From Pyropia yezoensis (taxonomy: Eukaryota > Rhodophyta > Bangiophyceae > Bangiales > Bangiaceae): a DNA stretch of 64,000 bases. Location of the stretch: positions 15,110,568 to 15,174,567 of the forward strand of contig CM020618.1 in assembly GCA_009829735.1 (NCBI GenBank), given 5' to 3'. How positions within the stretch are numbered: the first letter of the stretch is position 1; each line of letters begins with the position of its first letter. Shown here in pieces: positions 39,984-50,425 of the stretch. A program made the translations under genes and the position numbers. The notes under the pieces were generated by a model that saw nothing but the letters and a program-made list of their open reading frames with translations, was not told where the DNA came from and ran no database searches.

Positions 39984-41390
39984 CTCCCCGGGGAAAGAAG
40001 CGAAGCGCGCGCGGGGGGGGGGGGGCGTGTGTGAGGTGGGGGACAGGGAAGAAGGGGAGTAACGGGGCTGGTGGGGGGGGGGGGGGGGGGGGGGTGGCGG
40101 GTGGGGGAGGGAAGGGCGCCGAGCCGGGGGAGACAGGACAATGGCGGAGGACGGTCGCCGGCGGATCAGAGACCCCGCCAAGCCGCCGCCGACGGGCGCG
40201 GGCGGTAAGGGGGCGGCGCCAAGAGGTCTGACAACCGCCACCCGCGTTGCCGCCACAGGCCGCGCAGTCGCCCCCCCAGCCAGCAGCGTCGGTGGGAGTG
40301 CTGCTGCTGCGGGCCCCGACCAGCCCCCGTTGCCCCCGCCCCCCGCCCGCCGGTCGTCACGGTGCCACCGCTGCTGCTGCTGCTGCTGCCACAGACGCGG
40401 CGGTACCGCCACAGGTCGGTCGGCGGCAACGCGCGCGTTGACCGCAGGGAGAAGGAGAGAGAGAGAGAGAGAGGGGGGGGGGGGGGGGGGTAAGCGCAGG
40501 GCGTCTTGTTGACCAGTGGGGGGAGTGTGGGGGTGTTGTTGTCCAGTGGGGGAGTGTGAGGGTGTGGGGGGGGGCGGGGGGGGGGGGGGGGGAGGGGGAT
40601 GAGGGTGAGGTGGCAAGGGGGGGAGGGAGGAGGGGTGGGGGGAGGGAGGAGGGGTGGGGGGAGACGGAAAGCCGGGTGCCACCACCACCACCGTACGACC
40701 ACTGCCGGTACGCGGGGGGCACGGAAAAAAGAGGGGCGGATGAGGGGGGTGGGGGAGGGCGGCGTGTGGGCGTTGTTGTGGGGGGGGGGGGGGCGGGGGG
40801 GGGGAGGGAGGCCGGGGGTGGCCGTCGCGTCGACCGGTGCCGCGTTGCCGCCGCGTCAGGGTGCGCGCTCTGCTGGCGCCGCCGCTGGCGCCGACTGTGC
40901 GCCGCCGCCGCGGTGGGGGGAAGGAACCAGCACACGCGCGCACACGCGGGGGGGGGGGGGGGGGGGGGGGGGGCTGGGGGGGGGCAGCGACGGGGCGCCC
41001 TTGCCCCTGGACAAGGGGGCGTTCAGGGGCGCGACGGGGGGGGGGGGCGGGGGGGGGGGGGGTGTGGCGGCAAGCCCGCCGCCGCCTCGTTGGCCCACGC
41101 GTTGGGCGGCACGGCCGCCGCCACGCCGCCACGCGGACCGCGGGCGGCGCCACACGGACCGCGGGCGGCGCCCAGCGGCCGCCGGGGGGGGCGCACCCGT
41201 GGGGTACCCTCATTGGTAGCTACAGTACCACCGTCCCCGTTGTCCCCCCCCCTCCCCCCCCCCCTCCCCGCCCCCCCCCTCCCCCCCCAGCCGCCCTCTT
41301 GCCCCCCCCGTCCGCGTGACTGGGGGGCGGGGGGGGGGGACGGACGGGCGGGCGGGAGGGCGGGGGGGGCGGGCAGCGGCGGCGGCGGAA

Positions 41391-41421
<31 letters not shown>

Positions 41422-41535
41422 GGAGGGCAGGGTGGGCAGGCGGGCAGGGTGGTGGGTCGGCGCGGCGGCCGCCGCCGCTGCGTGCCCGCCCGCCCGCTGC
41501 GTGCGGGGTGGTGTCCCGCGGGGCGGTGTCCCGCT

Positions 41536-41569
<34 letters not shown>

Positions 41570-41577
41570 GGCGCCGG

Positions 41578-41611
<34 letters not shown>

Positions 41612-42250
41612 GGGGGGGCCCCCTATCCACCCCTTGGGTGGGGAGAGAGGCCAGGCACGCCGTTGGCCTCTTGCCGCTGGTGGGCCAGCCGCACGGGTGG
41701 GGCACTGGCAGGCGCTGGGACAGGCCCCGCCGCCGGGTGGGTGGTGTCTCCGTGTTCCTCTTCCCGTCTATCTACGCCTCTCCCGATGGATGGCGTGCGG
41801 GACACGCGCCGCCGCGTCGCTGGCCTCTAGACCAACAAAGGGAGGCGTCGGCAAAGGGGGGGGGGGGCGGGGGCATCCCCGTGGCACCATCACAGCCGTG
41901 GCGGGGGGGGTGGGGGGGGGGGGGGGGGGGGGGCTGGATGGTGCGCGGCTGCAACGGGCGGAGAGCGGGGGCGGCGCGCGACGGAGAGCGGGGGGCGGCG
42001 CGCGAGCTCTCCCCGCCGCTGTGCCCCCCCCCCGCCGCTTGCCGCGGCGGAGGCGTGTGGTGGGGGGGCTGCCCCTTTTGTGGGTGACGGTGTCAATCGG
42101 CCACCGCTTGCGGAACCCATCGGTGCACACCCCATCCCCCCCCCGCCTCCGCAAGCCACAGTCCCTGTGGGGTGGTTGTCATGCACTAATGGTTTCTCTG
42201 GGGGGGGGGGGGGGGCGGCGGGTGGGGGGGGGTACATCAACCTAGGATAA
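39984..42250. repeat. Region dominated by poly-G runs and short G-rich repeats
   Basis: Runs of 15-32 G recur (about 40063, 40473, 40949, 41537, 41579, 41912), with a (GA)n stretch at 40446-40471. Long frames on both strands have proteins made almost only of Gly, Pro, Arg or Ala, and I treat them as artefacts. Confidence 0.75.
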
Positions 42251-42291
42251 GAGGCCCATGTACCATGCACGACCAACGATGCCGGATAATT

Positions 42292-42388
42292 CTAGTAACC
42301 CAAGTATCTCATTGGGTATCCTAGTCGGGCCTCGTCCACCACGGGCGGCTGCTGGCCTGTCGTTAGTGACCGCCTCTAACGACAGGCC
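42292..42388. other. Two adjacent strong stem-loops in a short AT-richer island
   Basis: First, CTAG-ta-ACCCAA, an 8-base loop, then TTGGGT-atc-CTAG (42292-42323). Second, a perfect 13-bp stem GGCCTGTCGTTAG / CTAACGACAGGCC with a 9-base loop (42354-42388), extended by GGGCG/CGCCC across an asymmetric bulge. Either a structured RNA or ends of a small transposable element would fit. Confidence 0.5.
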
Positions 42389-42719
42389 CGCCCATCTCTC
42401 GTCAATGGATTGCGGTGCTTAGCACGCACCGGGGCGGGTGCCACGTCGTTTGAGAATTTTGTTACGTGTCGACGGCTTTGTCCAGCCGGTTTGTTGCCTT
42501 TTGCAACTGTAGAGATGCAGTTGAAGGCGTTGAGCCTCCGATGTTGTAATTGCCTGAGCAACTCGGGAGGCATCACACAATTGTATACACACCTGACCCC
42601 GACTCTGTCGCCACCAAGTCGACCATTGTCCCCTACTGTTCCCTACTCTGTCGCCACCCACGTGACCCCTTACGCCCACCGAATCGGCGCTGCCACCCCC
42701 TCTGCCGCCGAGGCCACTG

Positions 42720-43560
42720 GCTAGCCGCCGCAGGCCGCCGCTGCCGCCACCGCCGCTGCCGGCTGGCGACGGGCCCCCGGCCGCTGCCGCCTCCGGCTGG
42801 CAGCCGCCCCTCCGCCGCGACCGCTCCCGGCCGGCCGCCGCCAGCACTGCAGCCACCTCGCCAGGGCCCCCCAGCTGATGCCCGCCCGCTTGCCGCCGCC
42901 GCCGCCGCCGCTACCGCCGCCGCCGGGCGAACAGAGACTGGCCGGCGGTGGCGGTGTCCACGGCGGCGGTGACGGCGGCGGCGGCGGCGCGGCCATCGCT
43001 GCGGCCGCCGCCGCCGGCTGCTCCCTATCCACCCTCCACCACAAACGCCGCCGCCGGCTGGCCGTCGGCTGGCTGCAGCCAGCCCGTCGCCGCCGCGGCC
43101 GCCGCCGCCAGCCCCGCCAGCTGGCCGCTCCCCGCCTACCGCTATTGCCGCCGCCACTGCCGCCGTCGCCGCTGCCGCCGCTACCGCAGCAGCCGCCGCC
43201 GCCGCCGTCACCGCCGCCGCGGACACCGCCACCGCCGGCCAGTCTCTGTTCGCCCGGCGCCGGCGCCGGCGCCGGTGCCGCCGCCACTGCCGCGGCTGCC
43301 TCCGCCGGCTCGTCCCTGCCTGCACCCGCTGCCGCCGCCGCCGGCTGGCCATTGGCTGGCCGCTGCGCCACCACCGCCGCCGCCAGCTACTCCAGCTGGC
43401 GGCTCCCCACCCGGCGCTGCTTCCGCTGCCGCCGCCGCCGCCGCCGCCTCCGTCACTATCGCCGCCGGTCCCGCCGCGGAGGCCGCCGCCGCTGGTACCA
43501 CCGCGGCCGCCGCCGCCACCGTGACCGTCAGCGGGCCGCTCCCAGACCGGTGTTGTCGCT
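42720..43560. repeat. GCC-triplet-rich repeats with internal long inverted repeat
   Basis: The block is built from GCCGCCGCC, GGCTGGC and related short words. Arms 42921-42988 and about 43192-43259 are nearly perfect reverse complements. The frames that run through it are low-complexity and I do not call a gene. From about 43600 to 43900 the sequence turns AT-rich, with a 66-codon open frame (43711-43911) of unknown meaning. Confidence 0.65.
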
Positions 43561-43911
43561 GCCGCCGGCTGGCAGCTGCCCAAAGTGCTTCTCAAGGAGC
43601 TTTCTATTGCTTCAGGTATGTCTCCGACCGCCACGTCACTTTCAACTCCGAGAATCAATATTAACTACATGCAGTACCTTTGTAAGAAAATTAGTCATAT
43701 TTCAACGTGAATGTTCCAATCAGTGACGGATACGCTGTACTATATGGGGTATCTAGACGGATATCAATATTCAAGATTCAAAAAAGTTCGCTGGTCGTGC
43801 ATGGTATATGGGCCGGATATGAATGTAGTAAGGACTCCCAATGAGACTTTTGACGGCCGGATGAAGCATCCGTCGAGGGCGATCAGCACGGAGATGGGCC
43901 GCCGACGCTGA

Positions 43912-45009
43912 CGGTGCGCCCGCGTCACGACCGTCGGCTGGGGGTCGTGTCGCGCACGCCCAGTCTCGCGTACTGTACGCGAGAGCGTCTGCAAACTGTC
44001 CCTTTTTTTTGGCTCCTCCCCATGGGTGTAACTAGCGAATAGAATTTTTTTTTTTCCGTGTGCCGCTGGTTGGGTGACCGCGTGCACAAAACGGTGGGGG
44101 GGGGGGGGGGGGGGGGGGGCGCGCCGACGAGCGAAGCAGTCGAACCGTGCCTGTCGACAGAGGGGGGTGGGCCGCTTTTTTTTTTTGTAAATACATACAG
44201 TACCGGGGAGGGAAGACAAAGCACAAGTGTCCATCTTGGCCCTGCGCAGACCCGCTTGGCGGGCGGGGGCTCGCCGACCGCCGCCACACACCCGCAGCGG
44301 ATGAGGGGGGGGGGGGGGGGGGGGGGGGAAGCGGCAGTTGGGAGGGCGACGATGGTGTCGGCAGACAGGGTGTTGTTGCAAGAGCACCCAAAAATACAAC
44401 ATGGGGGGGGGGGGGGGGGGGCTCAGCGACTTGGACGCCCCGCGCCGGCACACAAGCGCAAGCACGTCGGTTTGGTTCCGACACCATGGGACGGCATGCA
44501 GGACGGTGACGCCGCACCCTCGCGCCGCCACTCACCGATAAAGTGCGGGGTGGGGGCTGCAGGGGGTGGAGAGGTCTAGGGTGGAGACGCTTGGTTGGAC
44601 GGCCGTCGTGGCGTGCATGCGCGTTGACCGCACCTTGGCGCTCCCACGGGTCGACAACGTCCGCATGGCAGTACCAAGCCGGCGTTTGCAGCTTGTTGGG
44701 GAGGGCGCCGGCAGTGTTTGGTGAAAAGGCCAAGGGGATCCGTGGGAGAGTGCAGCCGCCGGCCCTCAGAGCGGGGTGAGACGCAAGCAGTCTCTGCTGC
44801 TGACGCTACCGAGGGATGTTCCATGGTCCATGGTCCATGTCCATTGTCATTCTAAACTTTAGGGGCTCGTTTTTATATTCATATCCGCTCGTTCGACAGC
44901 CCACAGCGGCACTGGGAGAAGGCAACCGGCCCCCGTGGTCCACCGACTCACCCTCTGGCCACCCCCTCCCTCTGCCCCCCCCCCCCCGCGCTCTGCCCGT
45001 GCGCCCTCG
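43912..45009. other. Intergenic region with poly-G tracts
   Basis: G runs at about 44096-44119, 44305-44328 and 44403-44420, and T runs at 44046-44055 and 44176-44186. A repeat of CCATGGT occurs at 44820-44842. No gene is supported. Confidence 0.6.
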
Positions 45010-46488
45010 TCATTCAAACCGCAACACCAGCGTGGCGGCCGAGCTGGACTGGTCCAGCCCCAACACCGTCACCCGGACGGTAATGGGCACTCCCGCCGGC
45101 GCATCGTCCCACGGCACCAGGAGGGTGTTGGCAGCGGTCGCCGCCGCCGCCGCCGCCGCCGCTGCCGCCGCCGCGGGCCCCCCCGACCGCCCCCTCCCGC
45201 GTGCCGCCGCCCGCCAGCCGCCGCCGCGGCCGCCACCGCCCCCCCGCGGGGGCGTCGTCGTCGTCAGTGGGCGGCCGCCCAGCCCGTAGGGCGCCGTCAC
45301 GGCCGTCGACTGCCACCGCCGCCCGTCGGGGGCGGTGGCGACAAAAAAGACGGCGGCCACCCGCCACTGGGAGCCCACCCCCACCGTCAGCGTCACCGCC
45401 CGCCCGGCCGTCGCCGCCCGCCCCGCCGTCAGCGTCGTTGTCCCCGCCGTGGCGGCGGCCGACGCGACCGCCCCGCCCGTCGCCACGTCCACCACCGACC
45501 AGACGGTGACGGTGGTGGCGGCGGGGCGCCCCGCCTGCCGCGGCGGCGGCGTTGGCGTCGCCGGCGGCGGCGCCGCCCAGTCGGCGCCGGCGGCGTAGAG
45601 GGCGGGCGTCAGCTGCTGCGGCGGCGCCACGCCGGCGGCAAACACCGACGGCACCATGGCGGGCCCGCCCGTAAAGAGGGGGCCCCCGTCGGCAGTGCGG
45701 CACGGCTCCACCCGGCACTGGCCAATCGTGTGCGTCGACGCGTCGCACGAGCGGTTGGCGCCCGCCGTGTGGGCGGGGGGGTCAAAGACGGGCGCCCACG
45801 ACGGCGCCAGCGGGTCCCCCCCCGAGATGGCCACCCGGGAGCAGCTGAAGTAGTCGCCAAAGGTGCTCTCGTGGGTGCCCAGCGCCACCCCCCCGTACCA
45901 CACCATGGAGAGGATGTAGGTGCCGTCGGGCACCACCGGCGGCACCGTAATGTCCGCCTTGTACGCGCTGTTTTGTCGGTCCCCCACGCAGTGGACGCGG
46001 CTCTCCTCGGGGGTGGCGCACGTGTACTTGCCCGTCGCCCAGCACATGGTCTCAAACGCGTAGCGGGTGTGCGCCGCCGCGTTGGCGGCCAGGTGGAGGG
46101 GCACCAGGGACCAGCGGAGGAAGCCGCCCTCGTGGTTGTTGCGCCGCCACCGCCACGTTGCCCGCTGGCCCCGTCGGTAGACGGTCGTGGGCGGGTAGGG
46201 CTTCATGAAAAAGTCGGGACACGGGCCGGGGCAGTCGCGGGCAACGCCATTCGCCGCCCCGACGCGGCAGTCGGTGGCCCACGAGTCGGGGGGGGGGTGC
46301 GTGATGGACGAGTGCGCCGCGACGCCGGGGGGGGGGGGGAGCAGCGCCACCACCGCCGCCGCCGCCGCCGCCACCACCGCCGCGATGACGCCGCCGCCGC
46401 CGCGGGGGCGGGGGCGCCGGGGGGGGGACCGCCGCCGCCCCACCAGCGGCGGCGGCGGCGGGGAGAGGGGCGGTGGTGGGACGCTCAT
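45010..46488 (-). CDS. LPMO-like (chitin-binding type-4 fold) copper oxygenase candidate
   Basis: A 492-residue protein from the ATG at 46488. A Pro/Arg-rich start (about 33 residues) is followed by a hydrophobic stretch (VIAAVVAAAAAAVVALL) and a probable cleavage site leaving His59 as mature N terminus (HSSITHPPPDSW). His59 and His119 (RRNNHEGGFLRWSL) fit the copper His-brace of lytic polysaccharide monooxygenases. GTYILSMVWYGG and GDYFSCSR (Phe214/Tyr213) fit the late beta strands with the axial aromatic residue. About eight cysteines suggest disulphides. A Pro/Thr linker leads to a second beta-rich C-terminal domain. LPMOs oxidatively cleave cellulose, chitin or other glycans outside the cell; the substrate here is unknown. 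The long region before the signal segment could also make it a type II membrane protein. Confidence 0.72.
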   Translation of the reverse strand: MSVPPPPLSPPPPPLVGRRRSPPRRPRPRGGGGVIAAVVAAAAAAVVALLPPPPGVAAHSSITHPPPDSWATDCRVGAANGVARDCPGPCPDFFMKPYPPTTVYRRGQRATWRWRRNNHEGGFLRWSLVPLHLAANAAAHTRYAFETMCWATGKYTCATPEESRVHCVGDRQNSAYKADITVPPVVPDGTYILSMVWYGGVALGTHESTFGDYFSCSRVAISGGDPLAPSWAPVFDPPAHTAGANRSCDASTHTIGQCRVEPCRTADGGPLFTGGPAMVPSVFAAGVAPPQQLTPALYAAGADWAAPPPATPTPPPRQAGRPAATTVTVWSVVDVATGGAVASAAATAGTTTLTAGRAATAGRAVTLTVGVGSQWRVAAVFFVATAPDGRRWQSTAVTAPYGLGGRPLTTTTPPRGGGGGRGGGWRAAARGRGRSGGPAAAAAAAAAAAATAANTLLVPWDDAPAGVPITVRVTVLGLDQSSSAATLVLRFE

Positions 46489-48205
46489 GGCGGGAATGGG
46501 GCGGTACGTATGTACCACTCACTCCGGCACCGTGACTGAGACGGGGGCGGGCGGGGAGAGGGGGGGGGGCGGAGTTACTATTGGCGTGTGGGGCGGAGGG
46601 CGACCGTCAACCTTGCCGGTGGGGGGACGGCCGAGCGTGGGAAGGAAGCAGGCAACGAGGGGGAGGGGGGGATGGGAGGCCTTGGATGATGCGTCCTCAC
46701 CGGCGGTCGTGGAGGGGGTGGTAGCTTGGAGAGTCGACTCGGGGGGCGGGCATGCCGGGGGGGGTGATGGCGGCGATGAAGAGGCGGTCCGACCGAGGCA
46801 CGCGCGGTCACCCCCCCGCCCGCCGCCATCGCCGCTCGCCCCCCGCTACGGGGAGGGTGCCCTCTTTTATGGTGGCGGCGGTGTCGGCGGCGGTGTCGGT
46901 GGCGGTGGCAGTGGCGGCGGTGGCGGCGGTAGCGGCGGCGGTGGGGGTAGCGGCAGCCGTGGTGGGGGTAACAGGGTCGGCAGAGCAGCCACTGGGGCGC
47001 ACGCCGCCTCCCCGCCGCCCCCTCCCCCTTCTTCCCTTCCCCTCCCTCTGCATAGCCGGCGGCGCCCCACGTGGGCGCCCCCCGCCGGGCGGTCGCAACG
47101 GCGGCGGCGGCCGCCGCCCGCCCCCAGCGCCACCGACCAAGGGGGGTGGCGGCGGGACCGTGCCGGCACGTGCCGGTGGGATGTATTGCCTGCCGGTGGG
47201 AGGCTGTGCCTGCCACCTCCAGTTGGTGTGACACTCCCCCAGACAGGAATGTCAGGGGATGAGGAGGGGGGAAGGGGGCTTGAGGAGGTAGACGTCACAG
47301 CAATACAAAGGGGGGGGGGGGGGGTAAAGTATCCACCCTCTCACCCCCCGCTTCTTCCTCCCGTCCGCTTTGCTCTTCTGAGACCCCCCCCTTTGCTCTT
47401 GTCCCCATTCCGAGCACGGCCCCCTCTCATTGCATTGAAAACGCAATCGTTGGTGGGAAAGAGGATGAGACAAAGGGAAGCAATGAGGTAAGGGGGGGAG
47501 GAGGGCGGCATGGACCAGAGCGGCCCACCGCAACCGCTTCTGCCGCGCCTCCTGAGCACACCACCCCCCTTGCAGCGTGGCCGTCAGCGGGGGGATACCA
47601 CAAATGTCGTGGCCGCCGCGCGGGTGGGGGGGCGCGTCCGCGCGGCCCGTGGCCTCGCCGGGACGCGGCCGTACGGGCCGCGAGAGTGGGAGTAGGCAAG
47701 GTTCGGTGCGGAGAGAGGAAGGTGCGGAGAGGGGAAGGGAGGGGGGGTGAGGAGGGAGGGGGAGGGGGAGGCGAGGGCGCCCACATAGACCCACCCCCCG
47801 TCCCGCGGCAAGCGCCGGCGCCCCACCGGTGGGCGCCTCTGGGAAAATTTGGGCGACCCGCCCCGTGATGGATGCGCCCGCAGGGACGGAGAGGAGCAAG
47901 GGGAAGAGGACGGGCGGGCGGGCGCTCCAGGCGACTTTTGAATGCACATTTTTTTATGCAGGATATCTCAGTTCTAGAAAGCTCAAAAAGAATGAGGATT
48001 CTATCGTCGCAAGCTACATACATACGTACGTTTCTGGACATATTTTGCCCCACGCTCGCATACCACTGCCCCTTCCCCCGGCTGCCCCCCTCGACTCGCC
48101 CGTACCTTCCCCCTCCCCCGCTCCCTTCCCCCCACCTTCCAATCCTATCCCCCTGTTTGTCGCCCCCCGCCTTCCACCCGCTTACAAAACCTTTCCCTCT
48201 TTTTT
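46489..48205. other. Intergenic region with a GGN minisatellite
   Basis: A GGTGGCGGCGGTGTCGGCGG-like tract lies at 46868-46975, similar in style to 22750-23330. Purine/pyrimidine-rich stretches follow, with an AT-rich island at 47935-48045. No gene is supportable; frames on both strands change amino-acid composition with base composition. Confidence 0.55.
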
Positions 48206-49837
48206 TTGCCCACCCCCTCCCCCCATCCGCCCAACCCCCCTCCCCCCCCCCCCCCCCGTCCCCCCCACTTTCCACCACCACCCCTGTTGCACTTCATCTG
48301 GTGTCGGACGGTTCTCCCCTGCCGAACGGCCATCTCTGGGTTCTCTGCGTTCTCCCTGATCATCATTCATATACTATGTCTGGTGGGAGCTCACGCCCCC
48401 GCGGCCCGTCCTGGCGGTGGGTCTCATTCAGGCCTGCACCCCGCTCCGGATACAGACCGCGGCACCGACGCAGATGAAGACAGGGCCATCCATGCCGACG
48501 CCCTGAGGATGCGGGACGGGGCTGCGTCCTCGTTGCGTGCACGTGGTCAAACCCTCCCCCCCGGGTTTGTGCTTATCAACCCCGCTTCTCGACCTGTGCA
48601 TGGACGATGCGCTCCGATTGACGACATACACGGGAACCTGGCGCAGCAGTCTGGTACGACCGTAGACGTGCTCGTCTTCACAAACGAGATTGTGCGCCAG
48701 GTGGTGGACCAAGGGTACCTGTCTGATGCTGTCGGTCGCCTGTGCCTTGTCGGGTACAAGAACTGTCCCAATGACCCGGCGGCGGCGCTACACGCGACAG
48801 TCAGGACGTTTTGTGACGTGCTGCGGGCGTGGCCATCAGCGGTGGTGGTGCGGGAGTTAGCTCGCGACCTCTCGTTCCCGATTGCACGGGACGGAGCCCA
48901 CGTCACCGCCCTGTACGACCTGGTGAGGCAGATAGTGGCGCAGCGAGCACCCTTGAAGGCCAGCCCGTTCGACGCGACACACGTGTCCCCGATATTGAGT
49001 CTACCAAGTATGGGTCGCCAGCCCCTGCTGGACGCGCTGGAAGCTGTACGAAGCGTCGCGGGGTCGTCAGCCGGCTACCAGGTCCACGACGGCTTATGGC
49101 GTACCGACGGCATCGTGTGTCCGCTATGGTCGGGGTCTTTTGGCACCTGCCTTGGAGCACCCAATCTTCCCGCCGTGCTCGACTTTGGACGGTCGTTACC
49201 GCACCCACCCCCCCTGCCGGACGTCGTCACGTACTACTGGCACCGTGCGTCAGACCCCACGGACGGGCTTTGGAAGTTCATCGCGGCGTGCGTCCTTTGC
49301 CGTATTGTCGCGTCCTGGTGGTACTCTCTGTCAGTTGACTACGTGCTTTGCGGGCTACCCCGGCCTCTGCTGGACCTCATCATGCGTTCCTACTACATGA
49401 ACGGCGGGGCGTCACGGTTCCCGGACGAACTCTCGCCTGAGGAGCAAGAGGAACACATACGCCTTCGCCCGTACCTCAAGGCGTTTTACCGTCTACAGTG
49501 GGCCGCCGATGTGCCCGATGACAAGGTGCTTTCAAGCGACGACAACGCCCTTCGGGCTGACGTGCGATGTGCGGCACGCGGGCGGGGATGTGTGCACATA
49601 TTCCACTTACGCTGTGTGGCAGGACCTGCGGACGAGGGCCGTCGGAACTTACTTACTGCGCAGAGGGAGAGTGCAGCCAAAGCCGATCGCCTGCACGCGG
49701 ACCATCGACAAGTGCAGGTAACTGTGGCTGTGGAGGAGAACGGCGCTGCCGCCGCCGCCCACCCCGAACTGGCCGTCGCCAGAGCCGCGGCGGCCGCCGA
49801 AAAAGCCGCGGCCGCCGCCGCCCAAGTCGAGGCGGAT
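48206..49837 (+). pseudogene. Host gene 2, 5' part, interrupted by family A copy 3
   Basis: A long frame with ordinary amino-acid composition from about 48380, for example TLPPGFVLINPASRPVHGRC, VDVLVFTNEIVRQVVDQGYL, VVTYYWHRASDPTDGLWKF and SPEEQEEHIRLRPYLKAFYR, ending in an Ala-rich helical stretch. The start is uncertain: the nearest ATG in a good context (48376) is in another frame, and the first in-frame ATG is near 48507, so a 5' intron or frameshift is possible. The codon frame at the insertion site (GAG GCG GAT) matches that of the downstream part at 59217. I do not recognise the family. Confidence 0.6.
49833..49837 (+). other. Target-site duplication, left copy (CGGAT)
   Basis: CGGAT directly precedes the 5' LTR of copy 3 and is repeated at 59215-59219. 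Five bases is the usual duplication length for Ty3/gypsy integrases. Confidence 0.92.
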
Positions 49838-50306
49838 TGTGGCAGTATTGACCCCCAGGTACGGGGGCAACACGTGCCATGCAAGGGGCGGCAGGCCACT
49901 AGCCTGATCCGTTCCTCCCCCTGCATTTGGGTCCGTATTCCCTAAGTTTGGGATAGTTAGCTTAGTAGTAAATCCAACTTGGATTTGAGGGTTTTCTGCA
50001 TTTATCGTCTTGAATTTTCGTGTGGCCCGGTGGGCAGGTGCTGGGGTGGGAGATTCTGAGTGGCGAGATTCTGAGTGGACCCTGGGGGGATAAGGGGAGG
50101 GACAGCGGGGCTTGGCCCTGCGTCCCCGTCCCGACCAAGAAACTGTTGGACCACACACCATCCTCTTGTTTGTCAGTGGGGGGTTTGCCCCACAACAGGG
50201 ACAGAGTGTGTGCGACTTGCACTTCTTCCGGTTCCCCCGACACGGGAGGCAGCCCTTGTACACCGCCCCAACTTGGGTGTCATGTGTGCAAGTGGTTTTT
50301 GCCACA
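49838..50306 (+). repeat. 5' LTR of copy 3 (469 bp)
   Basis: From TGTGGCAG to GCCACA with perfect TGTGGC/GCCACA ends. It contains the palindromes AAATCCAACTTGGATTT (49970-49986) and CCCAACTTGGG, and a 15-bp tandem repeat near 50050. Confidence 0.95.
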
Positions 50307-50308
50307 TT

Positions 50309-50326
50309 TGGTGGAGCAGCAGGGGA
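50309..50326 (+). other. Primer-binding site, copy 3
   Basis: TGGTGGAGCAGCAGGGGA starts two bases after the LTR. It is shared with family B and copy 1. Confidence 0.8.
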
Positions 50327-50328
50327 CA

Positions 50329-50358
50329 GAGGTAAACTTTACCTCCGGGTGCACCCGG
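50329..50358 (+). promoter_or_regulatory. Two abutting palindromes in the 5' leader
   Basis: GAGGTAAACTTTACCTC (50329-50345) and CCGGGTGCACCCGG (50345-50358) lie just after the primer-binding site and before gag, and both are kept in copy 1. The position, and the self-complementary GTGCAC, resemble dimerisation signals of retroviral leaders. The function is inferred. Confidence 0.45.
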
Positions 50359-50425
50359 GTGTAGGGGGCCCTCTGTCTCAGAGGAACGGTGGACTTGGAC
50401 CGTTTCATACGGATCGTCAGCCAAC

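Noticed and set aside
39984-41213. 5' extension of the minus-strand Gly-rich gene upstream of 39983
   Set aside because: Upstream residues are low-complexity Pro/Arg runs over poly-G. The ATG at 39983 begins the first protein-like sequence.
42633-43658. Minus-strand frame with a plausible start segment (VAVGDIPEAIESSLRSTLGS)
   Set aside because: Only about 35 residues look like protein. The rest is GCC-repeat translation, and no ATG opens the frame. Not enough to call a gene.
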